A stretch of 64,000 bases of DNA, taken from Kalaharituber pfeilii. Its lineage: Eukaryota > Ascomycota > Pezizomycetes > Pezizales > Pezizaceae. The DNA is taken from contig WHUZ01000008.1 in NCBI GenBank assembly GCA_015179045.1, positions 1 through 64,000 on the forward strand, in the 5' to 3' direction. The translations under genes and the position numbers were made by a program. A model generated the notes under the pieces. The model was not told where the DNA came from and did not search any database. It saw only the letters and a list, made by a program, of their open reading frames with translations. This document shows, one piece after another, positions 21,374-32,849 of this stretch (position 1 is its first letter; each line of letters opens with the position of its first letter).

Positions 21374-22789
21374 CCACTTCACCACCGACAACAACCACCA
21401 CAGAACGAGCGTTTGAAAGCGACTCTACAACCACAACGCCCCCCCGAGTGAAACCCACATAGATTGATAGGTCTCAGCATGCTGAGTCCTTTGATCTAAT
21501 TTTTATCCCAAAAAATCCTACTCCACAAGTTTCCCCTCGGGGTGAAATCTCAGGGAAATCCACTCCTCACCACCTCGTTGCCAACGCACCAACCCCGCGC
21601 CACCACCCACTGACCAATCAAATGCCGAAAGGCAAGAAGACGAACTCCTCCGCGCTACCCCGTCCGCCCCCTCCCCCCGTGGAGAACCTCCCTCCCCCTC
21701 CCCCTCTCGGCACACAAGATGCACCCGACTGGGATGTCACGGTCAAGTCGCTGAGAGAGGCGGGTATCAGTTGGTCCCTGGTGCTCGCCTCCCTTTGGAA
21801 GCTCTGCGCACAGAGCGACCATGACCCAAAACCCGGCTCAATCCTGGCCGTAAGATTCAACGAGAAGAACATGACGGTATGGGGTGGAGTACCTGACGTC
21901 CCCCTCTCTACGTGGCTGGCTGCCCCACCCCCCCCACACCCGCCGCCCCCTCCCCACCCGAGACACTGTGGTTCAGCCCCATCACCACTTTAGACACGAC
22001 ACCGGTGGAACCCACCGTCACGACCGCACCGGCCCCCCGCACTTGCTCCCGCATCCACCGCACGTGCAGCACCGCTACCGCCAAAACCCACGGATCCATC
22101 CCCCAGCGCCACCCCTCCCCCCGCCCCCACACCCACAAAGAAGCGCAAAGGCAAGATGCCGTCCAGTCAGGACACATACGCCATCAAGCGCGCGCTCACC
22201 AACAAGGAGGCAAAGAAATTGCCTCAACCGCTTCACCGTCATCAAGCTCCCCCACTCCCGATGACACCACCCCAACCACCCCCCCGAAAAACGCACCCCC
22301 CCCCCCCCCGAAATCCGGGAAAACCACATCTAGCCCCAAAACCAGAAGACCACCCAGCCCCGACGCCACCACCAGGAAAACCGGCATAGTCGTTCACGGA
22401 ATCGCCCTGAGAAAGGACTTAGGGAAAGTCCACAGATGGCTGGAGGAGACAAACAAAGATCTAGGCAAGATTGTCGGGATTAGATGGCTGAGACACAAGT
22501 CGCTGCTGTTGGAGGAAGGGAAGAAGACAAGCTCAGCCGTGGTATACCTGGAGAAGGATGTTCAAATAGAGAGAGTGCGTTTGGAAGGGAAGTGTTTGAA
22601 GCATGCCGGTACGAGTCGGAGAGAAGATAGACACACTGGCCCCTGCACTCCACCCGCACCATGCACGAGTATCGCGGGTACAACATGTATTTAGTCACAG
22701 TTAATTTTCCTTTCTCTTAATAAATACCTTGCCATAGCCCATAGGGCGGCAAGCGAGGACTGATATAAAAAAAAAAAAAAAAAAAAAAA
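21374..22789 (+). mobile_element. Gag-only (non-autonomous) LINE family 1 element
   Basis: 1.4-kb element flanked by gcccccctctaca (21361-21373) and the same sequence with one extra C (22790-22803). Order: leader (21374-21621), proline-rich gag-like ORF from 21622, frameshift near 21930, continuing frame to 22694, then 3' UTR, hairpin (22728-22757) and poly A. The conserved gag part includes GIVVHGIALRKDLGKVHRWL and GIRWLRHKSLLLEEGKK. There is no endonuclease, RT or RNase H, although both ends appear complete. A 5'-truncated relative with the same junction lies at 3529-3935. Confidence 0.8.
21622..22694 (+). pseudogene. Gag-like ORF1 of LINE family 1 (frameshifted)
   Basis: The first frame (21622-21993) starts MPKGKKTNSSALPRPPPPP and contains WDVTVKSLREAGISWSL. 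A second overlapping frame runs 21912-22694. A C-rich run near 21930 is the likely frameshift site, so the intact ORF1 product would be about 350 aa. The Pro-rich middle and the C-terminal RNA-binding-like segment (IVVHGI, VVYLE) are typical of fungal LINE ORF1. No CCHC knuckle was seen. Confidence 0.65.
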
Positions 22790-22803
22790 GCCCCCCCTCT
22801 ACA

Positions 22804-23072
22804 GGATCAAACAAAGGTGTAATAAGCTCATTCAGAGTTACTACTGCATAATACTTTAAACAGTGTTTTCACTTCCAACTGTGATAACAAGTATGCTGAT
22901 ATCATACAGGTCTTGCTCTACCTCGAATTGTACCATCAATAAAGCCCCAATATGTAGTTAAGGGACAATTATTCTTCTGATGTATAGCATTTGTATATTG
23001 CATTAATTTTTCCAGATATAATCAAATACCAAAAGATACTTTTAACGTGAAACAGTAAATCTAATAAAGAAT
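22804..23072. other. AT-rich spacer
   Basis: No gene or repeat recognised between the gag-only LINE and the short insertion at 23073. Confidence 0.35.
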
Positions 23073-23144
23073 TTCTCGCCATAGCCCATAGGGCGGCACG
23101 CGAATAATGATTTACAAAGAAAAAAATAAAATAAAATAAAATAA
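23073..23144 (+). mobile_element. Ultra-short family 1 retro-insertion
   Basis: Begins ttCTCGCCATAGCCC, the complete terminal hairpin (23075-23104), then aataatgatttac and an AAAAT-type tail. Flanked by a perfect 10-bp duplication, aataaagaat (23063-23072 and 23145-23154). Confidence 0.85.
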
Positions 23145-23384
23145 AATAAAGAATGTGTAATTTCTGAGACTAGTTCAGCTCGCCAGCCAAATTTAAGAGC
23201 TTGATCTGCATACAGTAGCGATTTGGATACACCAGGCAATTCAAAAGCATTCACAGTGCTATTTGAGGATCTTCTCAAATTCTGTTGCTACCACATACTG
23301 GATTTCGTAAATCTAGTACTTATACATGCTTTATTACTTTGGCTTGTATAAATCTATTTTATTAATGATATAGCTATAGTACTA

Positions 23385-24012
23385 GCCAGTTTCAAAAGTA
23401 TTCGGACGCCTGACTAATGCATATTTTGCGCTATGCAGCATATGGCATACACTAATCCACTTCTAGGCTACCGACTCGGCACAAGATAAATGTGCAACCA
23501 TTGGAAAGGATTGTTACAGTAGAGCAGATGAAAGTGGTTTTATATAGGAATGGAATAATGTTAGAATGGAGGATATAAATAAGGAAATGAGTAAACTACC
23601 ATCAATAATGTCTAAATGCATCAATGCAAGTGGTGGAAATAAGTACACAGCTTGATATTATTATGTGGAGCTCATAGAGATATAAGAAAAGTGGGAATGA
23701 TCCCTATAATGACTGCTTCGGAAGCGACTGTCAAACAGCTGTCAAAATGACATTCCTAACAGCTGCCAAAATGACACCCAAAACAGCTGTACAAATGACC
23801 ATCGGAATGGCTGCTGAAATGGTTGCTGAAATGGCGGTTAAAAACAGCTGCCAAAACGACGGTAAAAGCAACGGTAAAAAACAGCTACAGAGACCATGGT
23901 AAAAAACAGCGAGCAGTTGGTGAAATGGCTAGTTGTCAAAACGGCTACCAAGACAACGGCCAAAATAGCTGAAGGTTGGAGCATCTGCCGGAACCACGGC
24001 CAAAACAGCTGC
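23385..24012. mobile_element. Relic with a CTAG...GGACG end and degenerate repeats
   Basis: tactagccagtttcaaaagt at 23384 followed by attcggacg resembles the terminal sequence of the fold-back element at 2379. No matching right end was found. Bases 23710-24010 hold degenerate copies of an acagctgycaaaatgac unit. No coding content. Confidence 0.4.
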
Positions 24013-24128
24013 AGAGCGACGGCCAGACTAGAGCGACGGCCAGACTAGAGCGACGGCCAGACTAGAGCGACGGCCAGACTAGAGCAACGGCCAGACTAGA
24101 GCGACGGCCAGACTAGAGCGACGGTCAA
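24013..24128 (+). repeat. Minisatellite, 17-bp unit, about 7 copies
   Basis: Tandem gagcgacggccagacta units, nearly identical (one gagcaacgg variant). The last unit decays into the neighbouring LINE-like tail. Confidence 0.9.
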
Positions 24129-24129
24129 A

Positions 24130-24195
24130 AGCATGGTTTAGCCTTCCAGGCGCCACGCAAGTAATGTTATATATAAAAAAAAAAAAAAAAAAAAC
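24130..24195 (+). mobile_element. Diverged family 1 tail
   Basis: gccttccaggcgccacgcaa, then gtaatgttatatat and poly A. The inner stem (GCCT/AGGC) is kept but the rest of the module is changed. No target duplication seen. Confidence 0.5.
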
Positions 24196-24621
24196 ACCCT
24201 GGTCAAGTGGCCGTGGGGACGGTGTTGCGCACGCTTCGCATCTGTTGCTGTGCTTACTTTGTTGTCGGTTGACCCTGGAAGAATATCTATCTGCTTGTGC
24301 CCCGACGCACGCCAAGACTTATCGCAATGCACACACAACTGCTCCTACGGCGGGGCGCAATCACACCACCGATCCTCCCTTGCGAGCTTCCTTTAAGGCC
24401 GTTTTGGCAGGCTCCAGGAGCGCTCGCCAGTGGGTTTGCTGCAAAATGCCTTGCACTAAATGGACTTGTTATATATATTCAACTGGGCCCCGCCCGCTAT
24501 CTGGCTGCTTCCCCTCGCCCCAGCAACCCAGCCCTGGGTCGAACAGCTCTTTCTGACAACTGAGGTCAAACAGACGTAAAAAAAAACATCAACAAAAAAC
24601 AAAAAAAAAACAGCGACATTC

Positions 24622-24667
24622 TTTTTTTTTTTCTTTTTTTTTTTTTATATCATTACTCGCATGCCGC
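24622..24667 (-). mobile_element. Ultra-short family 1 insertion (half hairpin)
   Basis: Poly T, atatcattactcgcatgccgc. Flanked by a perfect 13-bp duplication, aacagcgacattc (24609-24621 and 24668-24680). Only the 3' half of the hairpin is present, so reverse transcription stopped inside it. Confidence 0.85.
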
Positions 24668-25169
24668 AACAGCGACATTCGGAGTGATTCCTACTCAGTT
24701 CGAAGTGTTGCCCACCTCCGCCCACTAGCCAAGGATAACGCCAACATACTCCTCCTCTTTCTTTCCTGGTTCAGTGCTCACATAATAAAACCACAACATC
24801 CATCTCCGCTCCCTTCCCGCAGGTGCTCCACAAATTTCTGGACCCATTGTCTACTTTCTCATCCTTCACCGCAAAGCTTCAGCTTCCTCCCCATCCTTCC
24901 CCTTTTCGTGCAAGTCATCAACCACGACCGCAACCTCTTTGACCCTATCCACCTCACCCTCTTTCAGTACATTACGGGCCAAACGCCTCAATCCCCTCCA
25001 CGGCGGGGCCCTCCATCACCGGTGACCGGTACCCAGGCTCCCTTCCATCCAGCGGGCCACCATCTCATTTGCCTCCTTACAAGTCTGCACACCGTCTTGG
25101 AAGCCAATAGTATACTCCAGCCAGCTTATCCAAATCCCTCGTACCTATTGAGGATATAGACAGTAATCT

Positions 25170-26409
25170 ATGGATCAGGGCTTTGAAACTTTTGAGGCTC
25201 CGGAAGAAAACACTTATCAGCATCATCTCGACGACATGAATGACTGGAGCACCTACCAGGCAGATGAGGAATTATTTAATTTCAACTGGTGAGTGTTATT
25301 CAGCATAGCTGTTGATAATAATAAAAGCTTTTCTAATAAAGGATTATAGCCAGGTGCCCGGTACCGATATATCGGGATTGCAAGACCCCCTCTCCATCTC
25401 GCCGTCCTCACATACTGACCCAACATCCGACGATCAAAGCTATTTCTTCGGCTATCAATATCTGGACACCAGCTGCATGACTGACATAAACACTTGTTGC
25501 CTGAATGGACATACTAGATATATATGCGATATGGGTCCTTTTGTCCAAAGCCATCTCTCCGCTGGCGATATTGCTGTGGTTGATGAAGCCAGTACTCCTC
25601 TGTATCTACGGGATCCCTTCATAGAACAAATCCAATACCAGAATACTCCATCGAACCCATGGACGAGTCAGATTTGGAATCTAGCCCTGAACGCCAACGC
25701 TTGCAATGCAAGCACGATGTCCGATCTGCAACAGGTTGCCACAGATGTTGTCTGTGACGCTTGCCCTGTGCCTGCAGAAAGCTGCTGTGCTCCAAAGCTG
25801 ACCCCGACCCCTGAGAACCAGGCCAAGACTTATATTCCCGTTGAATGTGGCATAAAACATGTGGTTGAAGCCGGCAGAAACGTCGCCAGCACGGGAGAGA
25901 AATTTGAGAAGGGCATGGAACGCAGGAAGCAAATGGAGGGCCGCCATTCTCAAATTATTTATGCTGATGATGAGGAGGTTAGTAAAAAAGACTAGTATCC
26001 ATACTTCCTGACTAAGCCACTTCCATCGATAACATCTGTTTATACTGCCCATGCACTGACCATTGCTAATTCGGCAACCGCAGAAGACAAAAATTTGTGA
26101 GGGATCTCAGCCCGATTGCACTCCAGCTCCTGGAGTAATCTGGATTCCTTATACCCCTAGGGTGGTACATACATTCGTACCGGCTCCAGCTCCAGCTGAA
26201 TATATTGTCAAGTTTCTGGCACCTGAGACGATCTGCACAGCCACCCATTTACGCCGTAAAAGGCAAAGAGTACGTATGTCTAAGACAATTACTGTTCGTG
26301 TTAAGTTGAAAATCAAAATTTGACTGAAGTGTAGCGAGCTCCTCATTGTAGAAGGGCACAAAAGTCTCGTGAGCCTGTTAAAGCACTCGCGAAAAGCCGA
26401 TATGGTTGA
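25170..26409 (+). CDS. Type A superfamily protein A1 (335 aa, four exons)
   Basis: Exons 25170-25288, 25350-25977, 26084-26269, 26335-26409. The joined length is 1008 nt and stays open to the TGA. Donors are gtgagt, gttagt and gtacgt, with acceptors attatag, accgcag and gtgtag. The start is the ATG giving MDQGFETFEAPEEN; the paralogue at 31643 has the same exon 1 length (119 nt). Exon 1 is acidic and ends NFN-(W/C). Exon 2 is low-complexity with no known domain. Exon 3 holds the superfamily module WIPYTPRVVHTFVPAPAPAE then YIVKF. Exon 4 adds a basic tail (RAPHCRRAQKSREPVKALAK) after LRRKRQR, a likely nuclear localisation signal. No signal peptide or membrane segment. A nuclear regulatory role is only a guess. 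Confidence 0.75.
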
Positions 26410-26680
26410 GTCCCGCAATGACCCTATAGGCCAAAGATGGCTGAAAGAAGTATGAAAAAAACCGGTAATAAGGCTGCAAAGGTTGATTTTCAGAGGGATG
26501 AATCTGGCATCAAGAGAGTAAGAAGGAGCAAAGAAGGAGGCCTCCGATTAAAACGGCATGACTGAAAATAGTTGGAAATAATGAGTGGGAAACAGCTTGA
26601 AGCTGATAAGGAAGGTTGCGGGGACAGCAAGCTGGAGTTGATACCATCGATTGCTGAGGCTATCCTTGCTGTCTGTGGGA
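26410..26680. other. 3' flank of A1
   Basis: No gene seen. The reading frame at 26452-26530 has protein-like codons but no start or domain. Confidence 0.35.
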
Positions 26681-26742
26681 TTTTTTTTTTTTTTTTTATA
26701 TCATTACTCGCGTGCCGCCTGTGAGGCTATGGCGAGGTGAGT
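26681..26742 (-). mobile_element. Ultra-short family 1 retro-insertion
   Basis: Poly T, then the complement of the complete hairpin (26707-26736, inner stem GCC/GGC with a changed loop) and 6 further bases. Flanked by a perfect 10-bp duplication, gtctgtggga (26671-26680 and 26743-26752). Confidence 0.85.
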
Positions 26743-26754
26743 GTCTGTGGGAGC

Positions 26755-28388
26755 TTTCACCTCTTTGGTAATGGAATTAACTTGACTCAGCGCGTTTCTA
26801 TTGTAGTTAGCTAATTAAACAATTTTTCTTGCACTTCGCAAACCAGTAGTCGCGATATGTGTGACGACCTTGCATGTACTGGGCTATTCCGCGAGTTAGC
26901 TAGTAATGTTTCCCAGTTGTTAAGGAAGGTAGTGGATTGGAATGCTAACGTGTGAGTATCGGGATGTGGTCGATGCATGGCATATAGGTGCGGACGGGTT
27001 TCTTCAGTCTGTTGAACGCAAGTCGATGGAAAGAGGAATGAAGGTGGTCGCGCGGCAAAAGAGTTTTATGGAAGGTGGAAGTCGGCCTTGGCATGAGACT
27101 AAACTTAATTTGCGCTTACCGGTAATCTTATCCGGTAGTTTACGTTGCCGGTCCTAGTTGGCAGAATGTATTTTTAATTGCCGCCAAGCCTCGCACAGTC
27201 GCCCACCTATTCCATGATTTTCCCGCGACTATGTAGAGTATAGATCACATACGTAAGTAGTAAGGAAATCTTTCGGCACGTATACGGGCAGCTATTCCGT
27301 TTAAAAAACAAAAAGCTTGAATTGACAATCACTGCATGGCTAGCCTGTTTTTTTTTTTTTCCGCAATATACAGTACCAGACCCAGTTTGGCGTCGTTATG
27401 GTACTGTATGCTGCCCAGAAATTGAATTTCCCAATGTCGAAGAGACGGTAGATTGTTGAGTAATTTTTTTTTTTTTGATGTAGGTTTCATTCCAGAATTT
27501 CCTTTTCTCTGTAAGGGTGAAGTCTTCGCAGTCGGAGAATTTTTGAGCTACACACCTCCATTACTACTGATACAGTCTCGCATGTCTCGGCATTGTGCCG
27601 GAAAATTATCCAGTTCCGATGGAGGGCAAGAAATTTTAGTAGCAGCTCTGAAGTGTGGTGTATCACTTCGATCCGCAGGCAGGTTTTAGTCCTGAAACAC
27701 GTGACACACCATATTTGGTTAGTAAGCAATGAATTCTCTTGAGCGAAAATCTTAGGTTTATTATGTTTACCAGTTCACATGATTAGCTAGTTACCTAATC
27801 GCAGGCTTCTGCGAATGCCTCACACCGTGAAAGAGAGACAACAAATTTTTGCCGAACCAATTGAACGCTCCTCAAAAACCGCGAACACCTCTATGCGGGG
27901 GTTTTCCCTACCTGTGGGTACTTTCACAACACTCTTGGACCCGGAACCGATCATGGGATCAGACGGAGAAGCGGTAACGCCTCCAGCGAAGATGTAATTG
28001 TCTCTTATTAACTTAATAGACCACGTGGAAGTAAAGGAAAACATGATCACGCTCATTAGAACTTCAATACATAATCCGGCATTCCGAAAAAAGCAAGCGG
28101 CGGCTATTTAAGGAGCACCCTGTAACAGCTACGTGAGTCATTATTGCCACATGCTGGCATGTGCCCACACCTCAACCCGTTTCCTTACTTATTGCTTTCA
28201 CTTTTTTGGTCGATATTTCAATTCGTGGCTGGGCGGAATTGCAACTTAGGCAGGGTAGCAGTGCAGGGGTAGTTACCCAAATTGGAATGAGCATGATCCA
28301 GTCACATAGCTTATTTTATGCTGCGATTAAGTATGGATCTATGTACTCTCACCCTCAAGCATAGCAAGAGTGCTTATATTTTTGTAAA
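26755..28388. other. Intergenic region after A1
   Basis: No supported gene. Two segments resemble 11155-11210 and 11910-11960 in the same order (see the long stretch at 9750). Poly T runs occur at 27350 and 27465. Confidence 0.35.
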
Positions 28389-28390
28389 TA

Positions 28391-29233
28391 CTGTAATTCA
28401 CCACCAAGCGGGCCACACCGGCAATCGGGACACCCTCGTCACCAAAACTGCACAACTTTCGCATTTCAACATCTTAACAACCACAACAGCATTTGTTAAT
28501 GTGCTTTATGTAGGTAGCAATTAAAGGGTCATTCTTGCGATCTAGCACTTGTGCCTGCTCAAAAATTGTAGATGCGAAGAAATTATGGCTTGTCGCATTT
28601 CTATCAGAAGGCTTGCATGTCTTTGCATGGGATGCGCATACAAAATGTTCGCAAGACTAGAATGTAGTCCTACTCTTCAACGCTAATTACATTACCTATG
28701 ATATTATATGTCAAGAGTCATCTGAAGAGCCGTAGTAAGGTGGTGTATTAATTTGGCTTAATCTGTTGAACTGTGGATTTGGGAACACAATTTATCTACT
28801 TTGGGGGGGTTCTCATACAAACGCTCTCTATGGGAATATGCTATTGTGAAAAATTTCACAATCACTACAGGTATTACCTAACTACATCGCTCATATATTC
28901 CTAATGAGCGATCCTGTTGCATGTGAGTGTCAGAATTTTTTTAATGTATTTATTGCAGGTGTAGCGTACAGAATTCGATAGCGGTGGCACTTGTATGGGC
29001 ATCCCATACAAATAAATGCCAAGCCTTCTTATGGAAATGCGACAAGCCATAATTCCCTCGCACCTACAAGTTTTGAGCAGGCAAAAGTGCTAGATTGCAA
29101 GAATGGCCCTTAGGTTAATACCTACATAAAACACATTAATAATGCTGGTGTGGTTGTTGAGATATTCAGTACGAAAGTTGTGCAGTTTTGGTGAGGAAGG
29201 TGTCCCGATTGCCCGCTTGGTGGTGAATTACAG
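28391..29233. mobile_element. Fold-back MITE (843 bp)
   Basis: Termini CTGTAATTCACCACCAAGCG and its complement, flanked by TA (28389-28390 and 29234-29235). Long imperfect inverted arms of roughly 280 bp include the aaactgcacaactttcg and attatggcttgtcgcatttc boxes. The central part is unique and non-coding. A more degraded copy is at 12761-13560. Confidence 0.85.
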
Positions 29234-29235
29234 TA

Positions 29236-30005
29236 GGTGCAACAACGTTGCAACCCATGGTTGGCGTGGGTTGAACTTTGAATTTTTTATGAGGTGCAAG
29301 CGGACCAGGGTTTCGTTCCCGACGGGTTGGAAAGGGCCATTTCCCCACCACCATCACCCCAAACACTACCGCTTGTCTTTGCAACCCCTCCCCCTGCCTT
29401 CGGATAAAGCTCAACGTCGATCTGCTAATTAATAGAGGGATTTTGCAACCCTGCAGGGTGGAATTCAAAAACCTGTTGCGACAGCAACGGACCTGAACGG
29501 GTTTAGATGCTGATTATCAAGGCAACCTGGTTTATACCACGGCGAAATTAGGAAAGCACGTATGGACCAAAATAGGTAAGCCTATGACCACCACACCCCC
29601 AAGCACACTGGCAATTGTCTACCTGCACAACCTACAACCTTTACTGTTCAAGCTGCCCTGCTATGGGCGAACAGCTACTCCGTACAAACGGGGTCATGTG
29701 GTTGCCTTTTTTTAGGAAACAGAAAATTCACCTTGACCTTTTTGCACTCACAAGTTTCGCACAACGCAGCAGTTAAGATAAACATGGTGGCGCCAGTGGG
29801 TTATTCGACATTGGGGTAGCCTTGGCAAACCGGGGTAACCTGGGGATGTAGTCGGCTTGCCGAAACATCAATGTCGAGAGCGGTGATAGCCCATCTTCTA
29901 GGTCCCCGAGCTCTCGCAAGCGTTTTTCAGACTTTCCGCATCTTCCCGGCGTTCGCGACCTCTCGGCTTCTGGATATCGCTGGTGGCGTTACTGGACTAG
30001 CTGCT
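29236..30005. other. Intergenic, with relic element ends
   Basis: The sequence at 29431-29460 (tagagggattttgcaaccct) matches the terminus of the MITE at 51818-52247, but no partner end was found. At 29660-29705 there is a family 2-like tail (ccctgctatgggcgaa ... cggggtcatgtgg) lacking a poly A. Confidence 0.4.
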
Positions 30006-30150
30006 TGTGTGTGCGCCAGCACAATTTGCAGCTGGCTGCAGGGATGGCTCGATGTACTCCCTCCACCCGACCAGATATTGTAACCTCCTTCGACCTGACT
30101 GTCTTGAGTCCAAGATCTCTTCCACTTCCCACTCATCCTTACCATCGATA
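30006..30150 (-). pseudogene. Ty3/Gypsy integrase chromodomain relic
   Basis: The minus strand reads VIDGKDEWEVEEILDSRQSG, then RRRLQYLVGWREY and EPSLQPAANC. This matches the chromodomain at the C terminus of chromovirus (Ty3/Gypsy) integrases, which typically show a (Y/W)-x-V-E-x-I-L-x-x-R start, a (K/R)-Y-L-V-K-W core and a W-E-P end. The W of W-E-P is lost by a small change. No integrase core, RT or LTR is attached, so it is an isolated fragment. Confidence 0.7.
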
Positions 30151-30475
30151 ACTAGAATTACCAGGCGAGATGAAAAAGAGAACATGAGATTAGTCCAAGG
30201 GGTAATTTCTATTGCCCGGAAAAGACAGCTCTGCGAAAAGGTATTGAAAGGGTACGCGGTGGTGATTCGGCAAGGGGATGAAGCATTCGAATCAGGCGCT
30301 GAAGGGGTGGTGGGATGGATCCGACAAACTGCTACTGCTGCTAGAGGAGGGGTGCGGTTGAGAGGTAGTTGAGGAAACTGTGGAAACGCTGTCGCTACTG
30401 CTGTTCTCAATTTGTGCTTTCATCCAAAATTCCAAGCCTAACTAAACCCAACTAAGAACTTGTGGTACTTCGTGA

Positions 30476-30551
30476 CTCGCTGGTCAGAAAAGTCAATTGC
30501 TTGGTGGATTTTCAAATTACTTGGCTATTCCAGTACTTTTCTAGCCAGCGA
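30476..30551. mobile_element. Small MITE related to the CTCGCTGG family
   Basis: 76 bp with imperfect inverted ends, ctcgctggtcagaaaagtca (left) and gtcgctggctagaaaagtac (right, complement). Shares the CGCTGG terminus with 40998-41108 but differs inside. Target duplication unclear. Confidence 0.6.
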
Positions 30552-30554
30552 CTA

Positions 30555-31640
30555 CAATAATAGATTCAATGCACGTCCTCATTAGTCTGGTTTCCGTCAT
30601 GTGAACTCCAATCGAGCCTGATTAGGCTGATACATACTATTGTTAGTAGTTTTGCAGAGAAACCCAAGTTAAGGGAGATGAGGAAATACAAAAGGAGTCA
30701 TGGAGAGATCATTATGGTCCCTTGCCGCAATTTGCTTTTTGCGGACGTTCTACTTCCCGAGGCGAACAGCCGCAAGCGGGGCTACACGTTTCTGGGGCAA
30801 AAAAAAAAGGAAAGACCGTCACTGCTATTGGGAGACAGAATACCGACAGCTCATCAATCATTAGATGTAAGCTTGTTCTGCATCCTTGCACGTGCATGAA
30901 CAGATTAATGCAACTACTCAACAGCCGTCAATGATCAGGATGTGACGACGTCAGAGGGCACATTCAATATTTGGGCAATAGGCACAAAAGGGGTCTGGCT
31001 CTCCAGGTTGTTCTGAGAGTTATATTTGATTTCTAACATTACTGGTGCACACAAACATGGCACTAATTGTGTCAACATGCATGCAGGGTCAGCTTTTTCC
31101 AAACAGGTTGAACTGTAACACATTGTTGTGTTAAAGATTCCAGCTGTCAATATAATGTCGCCGTGGGAAGTCCCATTTTGGCAGTTAAAGAACATCCTAT
31201 TGTGGCTGTTCTGTTTAATTTCTTTTATTCCGATATGAATTGAGCTGTTTCTCTGTTCGCCGATATATTTGAGACATCCTTCTCTCTTTGCATTCTTTCT
31301 ATCCTTCCCCGCCTTATCTCGAGGAACATTCAGGGTGCTTCTTGCTCATTCTCTTCACCTTCCCCTATTAACCAAGAATAATAACGACAACAGTTTTTTA
31401 TAAAAAAAAAAAAAAAAAAAAAAAGATTGATTACTCCTTTATTCTGCCCACCTCGCGCTCTTTCGGTACCGGCTACCCCTCAGGTACCCGCGAGTCCTCC
31501 ATCCCCGCGAGGTACCCCATTCAGTGGGGTACCGTCTTTTTGCATCCTCACAGTCTTGCGGTCTATCACCAACGTCAATACTGTACTCCAAACCTCCGAA
31601 GCTTGTGCAAACTCGAGGTATTGCAAATATATCGAGTAAC
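30555..31640. other. Spacer before A2
   Basis: An A tract at 31399-31424 has no recognisable LINE tail in front of it. The 100 bp before the A2 start (31540-31642) resemble those before A1 (25070-25169; shared gtctt, atactgtactcca, tatcgag-type positions), marking a shared leader. A ggtaccccattcagtggggtacc inverted repeat lies at about 31511-31532. Confidence 0.4.
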
Positions 31641-31642
31641 TG

Positions 31643-32847
31643 ATGAGTCGGGATTCTGAACTTCATTTCGACAACTGTTACCAGCCCCTGAACAACGGTA
31701 TGAGCCATTTGACAACCCACCTGAGTGATGATGAAGTGTTGAGGCAGTCCATTTTCAACTGGTGAGTGCCATTCGACATGTTGTGATAAAAAGAAACAGT
31801 TAACTCAAGACAACAGGCACTCCGGTAGCGATATGTCAGAATTCGAAGACACCCTCTACACCTCTCAATCCTTATACAGTGAACGAGCATCGGAGGATCT
31901 AAGCTATTTCACAGGCCGTCAGCTTTTGAGAATCAATGGAATGCCTAGCATGAACACTTACAACTTCAATGGGCATTACACCGAGCTTCCAATCGACGTT
32001 AATGCGGGTCCAATCATGCAAATTAATTCCTCCGCGGTCGATGCCAGTACTCCTCTACATGCGCATAGTCCCACGATTGCACAAATTCCAAACCCAAATC
32101 ACTTCTTGAACTTCCGCATCATTGAGAGTTGGAACCTGGGTCAGAGTGCGGAGGCATATGATGCAATCATCAGGACCGATCGACAACTCGTTGCGCCAGA
32201 CATTGCTTTTGAGTCTAGTCCTATGCCTGCACAAAACAGCAGTGCCCTAGTACTACCCTCGTCCTCTCCTAACAAGTCAGAGACCCATATTCACATTGAA
32301 GATGGCATAAAACAGGTGAATGAAGCTGGTGAAAGAGCCACCAGCGTGAGGGAGAAACCTGAAAAGGGCAAAGGAATTAAAAGACGCAGGAACCAAGTGG
32401 GAGCAGGCAATTCAGAAATAGATAGTGCTGGCGACGAGCAGGATTCTATTAGTGCAAAGAGAGCTGTAAGTGCATATGTAACTTTCGTAATTAAATACTT
32501 AAATCAACACATTCCTACTATAATTTCACTGACTAATCCCAATCGTGAACTGCAGAAGATGAACAACTGCAAGGGGTCTCAGCCCAATTCCTCCTCAGTT
32601 GCTGAGGAACATCAATTAACGTGGATTCCGCATACCCCTTTGGTGGAATACACATTCGTTCCAGGTCCAGTTCCAGCAGAGTATTGTGTCAAGTTTGCGG
32701 AAGTTGAGACAGTGTACATGGCTGCCCATATTCGTCCTAAAAGGCCAAAAGTATGTCTATGACCCTGACCACTGATGTCGATAGAAGAGGCTGACTGAAG
32801 TGTAGCGAGCTCGCCGCAACAGGACGCCGAAGGTTCAAACTCAGTGA
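31643..32847 (+). CDS. Type A superfamily protein A2 (334 aa, four exons)
   Basis: Exons 31643-31761, 31817-32465, 32556-32750, 32806-32847 (1005 nt, open to TGA). Donors gtgagt, gtaagt and gtatgt; acceptors acaacag, ctgcag and gtgtag; branch points ctgactaat and gctgac. Intron 2 is 90 nt and open, so retention would add 30 residues. The protein starts MSRDSELHFDNCYQ and has a Lys/Arg patch (KGKGIKRRRNQ). Exon 3 carries LTWIPHTPLVEYTFVPGP then AEYCVKF, and the protein ends in a strongly basic tail (RPKRPK then RARRNRTPKVQTQ). The basic patches suggest a nuclear, possibly nucleic-acid-binding protein, but no known fold was recognised. Closest relative: A1 at 25170. Confidence 0.8.
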
Positions 32848-32849
32848 AA

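Noticed and set aside
24908..25159. 83-codon frame just before A1
   Set aside because: Ends before the A1 start. The matching region before A2 is not open, so it is taken as leader sequence.
31385..31424. A-tract as a LINE tail
   Set aside because: No family 1 or family 2 terminal module precedes it and no target duplication was seen.
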